From an uncultured Ruminococcus sp. (GTDB lineage Bacteria > Bacillota > Clostridia > Oscillospirales > Ruminococcaceae), in the NCBI GenBank assembly GCA_947176685.1, contig CAMWRL010000105.1, positions 1 to 6,409 on the forward strand: a stretch of 6,409 nucleotides of DNA, written 5' to 3'. The notes under the pieces are model-generated. The model saw only the letters and a list, made by a program, of their open reading frames with translations, was not told the origin of the DNA and ran no database searches. The position numbers and the translations under genes were made by a program. Below, piece by piece: positions 1 to 5,597 of the stretch (position 1 is the first letter of the stretch; every line of letters starts with the position of its first letter).

Positions 1-938
1 GTATCGTTATATGACATTATTATATACTGGTCTGAAACCTTGTCTTCGGAAAGTTCAAGTGCGGTTGTAAGTTCAGAAACGAGCTTATCGCAGTCAACAT
101 CATATACAAGTCTGTGAATTGCCTCAAATTCAAGAGCCTTGCTGTAAAGGTTGACGATTTCAACAAGTGCATAACGTGCAGGGTGATTTGAAAAATCCTT
201 GTCCGGATTTGCTTTTTTAAGCTGTTCGTAAAACTCTTTGGCTGTTGCAAGTGAATGATTTCCGTCACCCATAGCAAAAAGCAATATATCATCATTGATA
301 TTTCCGGCAAGCTTGCAGAGGGCAGAATTTATTTTTTCCTGCGCCTGCTCATCAAGCAGATAACCCTTTATACTGCCGCCGCCCTGCATAAGTTCAAAAT
401 CGTAAAGTTTTTTCATATCACTGTTTTTCAGAGGTTCAATAACTGTATTGTCGGGGTCGTCAATCAGAATCATTATATGCGGAAGTTCCAGTGATGCACC
501 CTGACGGACTTTTATACGTGGAGGGATTCGCTCTATAACAGTAGCTTCGGTTGCACGTACCTGCGAAGTACTGCCCTTTGAAAAGTCGTATTCTTCAAGG
601 TCTATAGCTCCGACAACGCCCTGTCTCAAAATGCCGTTGCTCTGGATTCTCTCAACATAGACCATAGCGTTTTTGTATTCTTCAAAGACCCCGTCTGAAA
701 TGTACTTATCCATAGCGGCGTGAATGTTGTCGATACTTTCGGAAACGCCGTTGTCTTCGAGGTAGATTTCCGGAAGTATCAGATTGAGAGTTGACGGAGC
801 ATTTTCGACAATTTTGTTGACGGTATTCCAGTATTCTGGTTCGCTGGTGTACTGGTCGCACGCAATGACTGACCATTTATGCATATCCTCATTTTTCGGA
901 ATAAGTATATCCGCATTTTTGAAAGCTGTTGTATTCAT
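1..938 (-). CDS. DUF1015 family protein of unknown function (3' end cut by window edge)
   Basis: An open frame of 312 complete codons begins at ATG 938-936 and runs off the left edge, so the C-terminus is missing; family members are, from memory, roughly 400 residues or more. The product matches the DUF1015 (COG4198) pattern: an N-terminal block with KWSVIACDQYTSEPEYW (residues 21-37), a block RATEATVIERIPPR (128-141), the signature FAMGDGNHSLATAK (221-234), and NHPARYALVEIVNLYS (251-266). No signal peptide or membrane segment is visible, so it is probably cytosolic. Its biochemical activity is not established; the conserved D/H/N residues of MGDGNHS look like a catalytic or ligand site, but that is inference. 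It lies 6 bases after maf, and its Shine-Dalgarno sequence AAAAGGAG sits inside the end of maf, so the two are almost certainly co-transcribed. The frame is uninterrupted and codon use resembles the neighbours. The family call is firm, the function unknown. Confidence 0.87.
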   Translation of the reverse strand, partial: MNTTAFKNADILIPKNEDMHKWSVIACDQYTSEPEYWNTVNKIVENAPSTLNLILPEIYLEDNGVSESIDNIHAAMDKYISDGVFEEYKNAMVYVERIQSNGILRQGVVGAIDLEEYDFSKGSTSQVRATEATVIERIPPRIKVRQGASLELPHIMILIDDPDNTVIEPLKNSDMKKLYDFELMQGGGSIKGYLLDEQAQEKINSALCKLAGNINDDILLFAMGDGNHSLATAKEFYEQLKKANPDKDFSNHPARYALVEIVNLYSKALEFEAIHRLVYDVDCDKLVSELTTALELSEDKVSDQYIIMSYND

Positions 939-944
939 AACAGA

Positions 945-1505
945 TTATTCTCCTTTTACAAAATTTTTCAGTTCCTGATTCAGTTTTGAAACAGGCAGTC
1001 CCACAACGTTGAAGTAATCACCGCTGATTTTTTCTATAAGCAATGAGCCTTTGCCCTGTATGCCATAACCGCCGGCTTTATCAAAAGGTTCTCCGGTAGC
1101 TATGTACCATTCAATGTCTTCTTCGGAAAGCTTGCGGAAAGTCACTTCCGTCACCTCAGAAAAAGTCCTGACATTATTTCCGCATACTATGGAGCAGGCG
1201 GTTATTACCTCGTGTGTTCTGCCGGACAGCATTTTAAGGTACTCACGGCACTGGTCACTGTCTTTCGGCTTGCCCAAAATTTTCTCGTCAATTATTACCG
1301 TCGTATCACAGCCTATTAATAAGTCTTCCGGAAAAGATTTGGTTACTGACCGTGCCTTTATTTCCGCAAGGTATTCAGAAGCTTTCAGAGGGTTGATATT
1401 TTCCGGCAAAGTCTCATCAACGTCCGCTGAAACAGCCTTGAAATCCTCAGTAATAAGGTTCATAAGTTCACGCCGTCTGGGTGAAGCAGATGCAAGTATT
1501 ATCAT
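945..1505 (-). CDS. maf: Maf family nucleoside triphosphate pyrophosphatase (dTTP/UTP, YhdE-like)
   Basis: This 186-residue cytosolic enzyme belongs to the Maf/HAM1 fold group, whose members hydrolyse nucleotides to the monophosphate and pyrophosphate; the family is linked to clearing non-canonical nucleotides and to septum/division control. The family blocks are all present: the N-terminal phosphate-binding ASASPRRREL (residues 5-14), KARS (50-53), IGCDTTVI with the probable catalytic Asp67, ILGKPKD (76-82), LSGRTHEV (93-100), AGGYGIQG (144-151) and FNVVGLP (165-171). The GYGIQG block with Gln150 fits the YhdE (dTTP/UTP) branch rather than the YceF branch; this substrate call is by family resemblance. 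I chose ATG 1505 because the protein then starts MIILASASPRR, as in known Maf proteins, and because AAAAGGA lies 9 bases upstream. The frame stays open to 1589, but that extension overlaps the promoter. Length is normal for the family. It is the first gene after the glgA terminator and is coupled to the DUF1015 gene. Confidence 0.95.
   Translation of the reverse strand: MIILASASPRRRELMNLITEDFKAVSADVDETLPENINPLKASEYLAEIKARSVTKSFPEDLLIGCDTTVIIDEKILGKPKDSDQCREYLKMLSGRTHEVITACSIVCGNNVRTFSEVTEVTFRKLSEEDIEWYIATGEPFDKAGGYGIQGKGSLLIEKISGDYFNVVGLPVSKLNQELKNFVKGE
950..957 (-). promoter_or_regulatory. Shine-Dalgarno of the DUF1015 gene, embedded in the end of maf
   Basis: On the minus strand the bases read AAAAGGAG, 11 bases before ATG 938. 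They also encode the last residues of Maf (VKGE), just ahead of its TAA at 945-947. This arrangement fixes the start of the downstream gene and suggests translational coupling to maf. Confidence 0.75.
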
Positions 1506-1514
1506 AATATCACG

Positions 1515-1521
1515 TCCTTTT
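1515..1521 (-). promoter_or_regulatory. Shine-Dalgarno of maf, deciding the ATG at 1505
   Basis: Minus-strand AAAAGGA lies 9 bases before ATG 1505-1503. It supports the short Maf start over the upstream in-frame ATG at 1589. It also falls almost at the predicted 5' end of the mRNA, because the -10 hexamer ends at 1525. Confidence 0.7.
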
Positions 1522-1524
1522 AAA

Positions 1525-1553
1525 ACTATATCATATACTTGATATATTGTCAA
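1525..1553 (-). promoter_or_regulatory. Sigma-A type promoter for maf and the DUF1015 gene
   Basis: On the minus strand, a perfect -35 TTGACA (1553-1548) is followed by a 17-base spacer and a -10 TATAGT (1530-1525). The spacer ends in TGA, giving a TGn extended -10. The 25 bases upstream of the -35 (about 1554-1580) are rich in A and T runs, resembling an UP element. A start about 7 bases after the -10 would fall near 1518, giving a leader of only some 13 bases before the ATG. The promoter lies between the glgA terminator and maf, as expected for an independent transcription unit. Confidence 0.85.
1527..1546 (-). repeat. 7-base inverted repeat across the maf promoter spacer and -10
   Basis: Minus-strand TATATCA (1546-1540), six bases, then TGATATA (1533-1527) form a perfect inverted repeat. 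The right arm covers part of the -10 hexamer and the TG extension. The position would suit a repressor operator, but the region is AT-rich, so chance is a real alternative. No regulator gene is in the window. Confidence 0.4.
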
Positions 1554-1590
1554 TATTTTCACGAAAAATGTTTTATTTCTGAATCGCACT

Positions 1591-1623
1591 AAAATACCGC
1601 TGGCTGTCTGACAACCAGCGGTA
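1591..1623 (-). terminator. Intrinsic terminator after glgA
   Basis: In the minus-strand transcript, the arm at 1623-1611 (starting TACCGCTGG) pairs with 1607-1595 (ending CCAGCGGTA). The stem is 13 base pairs with one internal U-G wobble and a 3-base loop (1610-1608), followed by TTTT at 1594-1591. It begins five bases after the glgA TAA (1631-1629). The T tract follows the stem only in the minus direction, so it ends the glycogen operon and separates it from maf. Confidence 0.9.
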
Positions 1624-1628
1624 AAGAT

Positions 1629-3047
1629 TTATTCTGAAATAACGTCATTATAGAGTTCAGTGTATACACCTGCCGAAACAGACCAGCTATAATTACATTT
1701 CATAGCACGTTTGACCAAATCTTCCCAGATATTTCTGTCGTTGTAGTCGTGAACGGCACGTTTTACAGCGTCAAGCATATCATTAGCGTTGTACGTCTTG
1801 AACGTGAAACCATTACCATTTACTCCGCCGTTGTCGTGTACAGAGTCACGCAAACCGCCTGTTTCACGAACAATCGGAATAGTTCCATAACGCATAGCAA
1901 TCATCTGAGCAAGTCCGCAAGGCTCGCTTTGGGACGGCATAAGGAACATATCAGCACCGGCATAGATTTTGTGGGAAAGTTCTGGTACAAATCCAAGTGT
2001 TACGGAAATCCTGTCGGGATAACGTGCCGCCATTTCACGGAAAAAGTCTTCATAAATTTTTTCACCGCTTCCCAGAATGGCGAACTTCACGCCCATATGA
2101 ACGATTTCTTCAAGAACGCATCTTATTAAATCAATGCCCTTGTGGTTGACGAACCTTGTCACAATACCAATAACAGGTTCTTCGCCGTCAGCCAGACCAA
2201 GTTCAGAAATCAAAGCGTTTTTGCAGGCTTTTTTTCCGGAAATATCATCAGCTGAAAAACTGCCGGCAATATACTTGTCGTTCTGAGGGTCATATAAATC
2301 ATAATCTATTCCGTTAAGAATGCCTTTCAGTTTATACTGTTTGGTAACAAGAATCCTGTCAAGCGAATGTGCGTACCACGGGTCAAGGATTTCCCACGCA
2401 TAACTCGGACTTACAGTAGTAATATAATCAGCGGTTTCAAAAGCACCTTTCATCATATTTATGTACCCGTCGTATTCAAGAAGATTGATATTATACTGTG
2501 GAATACCCATCAACTCGCCCAGAACCTCACGGCCATAGCGTCCCTGATACTCGATATTGTGAACGGTAAAAATAGTTTTGATGCCGTCAAAACCCTGTTG
2601 ATACTTATAATAAATGCTGTAGTATACCGGAATCAACGCTGTCTGCCAGTCGTGACAATGGATAATGTCGGGTTTGAAGTCTATATATCGGAGCATTTCA
2701 AGAACAGCACGGTCAAAAAATACAAATCTTTCGCAGTCATCGTAAAAGCCGTACAGACCGTCACGGGCAAAATAATACTCATTGTCGATAAAATAGTAAT
2801 CAATATCATTCAAAGAAGCTTTGAAAATACCGCAGTATTGCTTACGCCACGAAACATCAACAGTAATGTTGTTTATAAAAGTCATTGCGGAACGCAGTTC
2901 CTTATTGACAGCACTGTAAAGCGGCATAACAACACAACATTTATCACCGTTGGCATTGATTGACTTCGGCAGCGAACCGACTACATCAGCAAGACCGCCT
3001 GAGGCTGCAAACGGTACAGCCTCACTGGCAGCAAAAAGTATATTCAT
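1629..3047 (-). CDS. glgA: Glycogen synthase (ADP-glucose, GT5 family)
   Basis: This 472-residue enzyme transfers glucose from ADP-glucose to the non-reducing end of alpha-1,4-glucan. It has the two Rossmann domains of GT5/GT-B synthases. The N-terminal domain has ASGGLADVVGSLP (residues 15-27), HCHDWQTALIP (130-140) and TVHNIEYQG (161-169, His163 aligned with E. coli His161). The C-terminal domain has GIVTRFVNHKGIDLI (294-308, Arg298 and Lys303 at nucleotide-phosphate positions), GFVPE (352-356) and EPCGLAQMIAMRYGT (375-389), then PIVRETGGLRDSV; Glu375 and Cys377 correspond to E. coli Glu377 and Cys379. Length is normal for the family. The oddity is position 15: the KTGGL lysine that binds ADP-glucose in E. 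coli is Ala here (ASGGL). The start is supported by the usual N-terminus MNILFAASEA and by GGGGTG (3060-3055) seven bases upstream. It is the last gene of the operon, 14 bases after glgD and directly before the terminator. Confidence 0.97.
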   Translation of the reverse strand: MNILFAASEAVPFAASGGLADVVGSLPKSINANGDKCCVVMPLYSAVNKELRSAMTFINNITVDVSWRKQYCGIFKASLNDIDYYFIDNEYYFARDGLYGFYDDCERFVFFDRAVLEMLRYIDFKPDIIHCHDWQTALIPVYYSIYYKYQQGFDGIKTIFTVHNIEYQGRYGREVLGELMGIPQYNINLLEYDGYINMMKGAFETADYITTVSPSYAWEILDPWYAHSLDRILVTKQYKLKGILNGIDYDLYDPQNDKYIAGSFSADDISGKKACKNALISELGLADGEEPVIGIVTRFVNHKGIDLIRCVLEEIVHMGVKFAILGSGEKIYEDFFREMAARYPDRISVTLGFVPELSHKIYAGADMFLMPSQSEPCGLAQMIAMRYGTIPIVRETGGLRDSVHDNGGVNGNGFTFKTYNANDMLDAVKRAVHDYNDRNIWEDLVKRAMKCNYSWSVSAGVYTELYNDVISE

Positions 3048-3061
3048 AAGGAAACACCCCG

Positions 3062-4183
3062 TTAAATCCTGCCGTTTTTGCCTATATAAAGCGGATACGT
3101 TTCAGAGCCGGTCAAAACCTTGTCGTCACTTATCTCAACGCACTTGTCGGTAATTATAGATGAGATGCTACAGTTATCACCGATTTTTGTACTTTGGAGA
3201 ATTACGGAATTTTTGATTACAGTACCCTTTCCGACCTTTACGCCCCTGAACAGTATGGAATTTTCAACAGTACCTTCAATTATACAACCGTCTGCAATAA
3301 GTGAGTTCTTGATGTTGGATTCCAGACCATATTTTACAGGACCATTGTCGCCGATTTTTGTGTAAACGGGTATATTTTTCTTGAACAGTGCGTTTCTTTT
3401 TTGGGTATCAAGGAGCATTTTGTTAGCAATATAATAGTTCTGAACGCTGTCGATTCTTGTAAAGAAGTCCTTGTGTTCGTAACCCATAATTTTGTATTCA
3501 TTCATTTTGCCCTGAAGTATCTCACGGGTAAAGCTATACTGATTACGGCTTGCGGCTTCGGAAACGATTTTCTTTAAAAATTCCTTGCTTATGATGAGCA
3601 TATCAAGCCACATGTTGCACTCGCCGGAAATCTGCGGGTCAACAAGTACATCACTAAGACAGTTTTCGCTGTTGAAGTCCAATATAGTTGCGCAACTATT
3701 CTTTTCGCTGTCATAAATACCCTTGCTGTATATAAGAGTAATGTCCGCACCTGTATCGGTATGCTGTTTGAGGACGGGTGTAAAGTCTATAGTTGTAACA
3801 ACATCGCAGTTTGCGAGAATTACGTATTTAGCTTTGGAATGTTCCACAAAGCTCCAGACGTTATTCAGGGCATCAAGTCTGCCTTTGTAGATACCGCCCG
3901 TCTGACTGTACGGCGGAAGAAGATGCAGACCGCCTTTTTTACGGGACAAGTCCCAGTCACGACCCGAGCCGAGATGGTCAAGAAGTGAGCCATAGTTTGA
4001 TTTAGTGATAACGCCGACTTCATAAACGCCGGAGTTTACCATATTTGAAAGCGGAAAATCTATCAGACGGTAACGTCCGCCGAAAGGTATTGAACCCATA
4101 GTTCTCTGCTTTGTAAGTTCGCTGACATATGAATCGTGCATACTTGCGAAAATAAGTCCTAAAACATTGTAATTAACACTCAT
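3062..4183 (-). CDS. glgD: ADP-glucose pyrophosphorylase, GlgD subunit
   Basis: This 373-residue protein is a paralogue of GlgC, which it follows by 18 bases. It has the same plan: an N-terminal nucleotidyltransferase domain with FGGRYRLIDFPLSN (34-47), and a C-terminal left-handed beta-helix of hexapeptide-like repeats (about 290-352). The catalytic elements are degraded: the GGxGxRL loop of GlgC is replaced by ASMHDSYVSEL (13-23), and the GTANA, EKP and DVGT blocks are absent. Asp127 and Asp133 in NCDVVTTIDF nevertheless keep the spacing of GlgC's GGDHIYKMDY. In studied Firmicutes, GlgD alone has little or no activity and raises GlgC activity in a GlgC/GlgD complex; that role is assumed here from family knowledge. 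The start is supported by GGAGGG (4199-4194) ten bases upstream and by the typical N-terminus. Length is usual for GlgD. It is clearly GlgD and not a second GlgC. Confidence 0.96.
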   Translation of the reverse strand: MSVNYNVLGLIFASMHDSYVSELTKQRTMGSIPFGGRYRLIDFPLSNMVNSGVYEVGVITKSNYGSLLDHLGSGRDWDLSRKKGGLHLLPPYSQTGGIYKGRLDALNNVWSFVEHSKAKYVILANCDVVTTIDFTPVLKQHTDTGADITLIYSKGIYDSEKNSCATILDFNSENCLSDVLVDPQISGECNMWLDMLIISKEFLKKIVSEAASRNQYSFTREILQGKMNEYKIMGYEHKDFFTRIDSVQNYYIANKMLLDTQKRNALFKKNIPVYTKIGDNGPVKYGLESNIKNSLIADGCIIEGTVENSILFRGVKVGKGTVIKNSVILQSTKIGDNCSISSIITDKCVEISDDKVLTGSETYPLYIGKNGRI

Positions 4184-4201
4184 ATTAAAAAATCCCTCCG
4201 G

Positions 4202-5428
4202 TCAGATATTTTCACCGATAATGTCTTTAGGGGCAACGGTCTTGTTTTCGGAAACTGTAACGTTGTGACCGACAACAGCAATTCCCCAGTCGTCACGGTT
4301 TGCAACCTGTTCGGGGTCTAAACCGATATGTGCGCCGCTTTCAATAACGCTGTCGCTTCCGACTATTGCGTACTCAACTACTGCACCCGACTTTATGACA
4401 GCTCCCGGCATAACTATACTGTATTTTACAGTAGCGTCCTTTTCGACTGTAACACCTGAGAATACTATAGAGAAGTCAACAATGCCGTCAATACTGCTTC
4501 CCTCATCAATCATTGAGTTTTCAATATTAGCATTGTCGCCGACATACTGAGGCGGCATATAGTTATTGCGTGAATAGATTTTCCAGCTTGGGTCGTAGAG
4601 GTCAAGCGGAACGCTTGGACTGAGCAAGTCCATATTAGCTTCCCAGAGGGAATCTAGTGTGCCGACATCTTTCCAGTAGCCCTCAAACTCATAAGCGAAA
4701 AGTCTCTGTTTGTCACGGAGCATAGAAGTAATAATATCCTTGCCGAAGTCCTTTGACCATTTTTCGCCACGTTCACGCTTGGCGTTGGCATCGTTTTCGT
4801 TTTCGATGAGATATTTTCTGAGTTTATCCCAACTGAATACATAGATACCCATTGAAGCAAGTGTGGACTTGGGTTCTTTCGGCTTTTCAACGAAATCTGT
4901 AACTTTGTTGTTTTCGTCACAAATCATAATACCGAAACGTGAAGCCTCAGCTCTCGGAACGTCAATAACGGAGATTGTACAATCAGCGTTGTTTGCGATA
5001 TGGAAGTCAACCATTTTTGAGTAGTCCATTTTGTAGATGTGGTCACCGCCGAGAACTACAACGTATTCAGGGTTATAGCGTTCAATAAAACGCATATTCT
5101 GATAGATTGCATTAGCTGTACCCTCGTACCATGAAGCACCTGCCTGAGTTTCATAAGGCGGCAGAACATGTACACCGCCATTCATCTTATCCAAATCCCA
5201 AGGCTGACCATTGCCGATATATTCGTTGAGGACAAGCGGCTGGTATTGAGTGAGTACGCCTACTGTATCAATACCGGAGTTGGTGCAGTTGGACAGCGGA
5301 AAGTCAATCAGACGATATTTACCGCCGTACGGAACAGCCGGCTTGGCGACATTTTTAGTAAGTGCATAAAGTCTGCTGCCCTGACCGCCGGCAAGCAGCA
5401 TTGCAACGCATTTTTTCTTTGTATACAT
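4202..5428 (-). CDS. glgC: Glucose-1-phosphate adenylyltransferase (ADP-glucose pyrophosphorylase, catalytic subunit)
   Basis: This 408-residue cytosolic enzyme makes ADP-glucose and pyrophosphate from ATP and glucose-1-phosphate, the committed step of bacterial glycogen synthesis. The catalytic domain is intact: the nucleotide loop LLAGGQGSRL (11-20), AKPAVPYGGKYRLIDFPLSN (28-47), WYEGTANAIYQN (100-111), LGGDHIYKMDY (126-136, Asp135 aligned with the E. coli catalytic Asp142), DFVEKP (178-183, Lys182 at the sugar-phosphate position) and YWKDVGTLDSLW (251-262). The C-terminal beta-helix is at about 295-395. The segment TKNVAKP (24-30) lacks the E. coli activator residues Lys39/Arg40 (Asn26/Val27 here), as expected for Firmicutes. 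The start is supported by AGGAGG (5439-5434) five bases upstream. It lies 28 bases after glgB and ahead of glgD, with no terminator in either gap, so it is one operon. Length is close to that of typical GlgC. Confidence 0.97.
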   Translation of the reverse strand: MYTKKKCVAMLLAGGQGSRLYALTKNVAKPAVPYGGKYRLIDFPLSNCTNSGIDTVGVLTQYQPLVLNEYIGNGQPWDLDKMNGGVHVLPPYETQAGASWYEGTANAIYQNMRFIERYNPEYVVVLGGDHIYKMDYSKMVDFHIANNADCTISVIDVPRAEASRFGIMICDENNKVTDFVEKPKEPKSTLASMGIYVFSWDKLRKYLIENENDANAKRERGEKWSKDFGKDIITSMLRDKQRLFAYEFEGYWKDVGTLDSLWEANMDLLSPSVPLDLYDPSWKIYSRNNYMPPQYVGDNANIENSMIDEGSSIDGIVDFSIVFSGVTVEKDATVKYSIVMPGAVIKSGAVVEYAIVGSDSVIESGAHIGLDPEQVANRDDWGIAVVGHNVTVSENKTVAPKDIIGENI

Positions 5429-5456
5429 AATTTCCTCCTAAAATAGTTACAGAAAT

Positions 5457-5597
5457 TTATTCAGCCTCAGCAGATTTTTTCTTTGATGAGGTTTCAGACT
5501 TTTTGGCAGTACCAGAAGACTTTGTTGTGCGTGTTTTCTTCACGGGAGTTTCCGCTTTTTCATCTTCTGATACTTTGGGAGTTCTTTTCTTTACCGG
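5457..5597 (-). other. Region encoding a lysine-rich, probably disordered C-terminal tail of GlgB
   Basis: The last 46 residues of GlgB begin PVKKRTPKVS and end KKKSAEAE. They hold 12 Lys and 2 Arg against 6 Glu and 1 Asp, plus 7 Ser and 7 Thr, and no aromatic residue; the only large hydrophobic residues are three Val. PVKKRTPK is echoed by PVKKTRTTK. The composition resembles histone-H1-like tails and predicts disorder and a net charge near +7. It is in frame with the beta domain with no stop or frameshift between them, so it looks like a genuine extension. Confidence 0.85.

Noticed and set aside
1102..1542. 146-codon plus-strand open frame across maf and its promoter
   Set aside because: Antisense to a full set of Maf motifs, serine-rich translation with no family resemblance, and no convincing ribosome binding site.
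1506..1589. In-frame N-terminal extension of maf starting at ATG 1589
   Set aside because: The added 28 residues resemble no Maf N-terminus, the stretch contains the -35 and -10 of the promoter, and the Shine-Dalgarno AAAAGGA favours ATG 1505.
2367..2963. 198-codon open frame on the plus strand inside glgA
   Set aside because: It lies wholly antisense to a well-conserved glgA, has no recognisable domain, and follows from codon composition of the real gene.
4184..4201. Possible internal promoter or processing site in the glgC-glgD gap
   Set aside because: The 18 bases hold only a GGAGGG ribosome binding site and a T run; there is no hairpin or -35/-10 pair.
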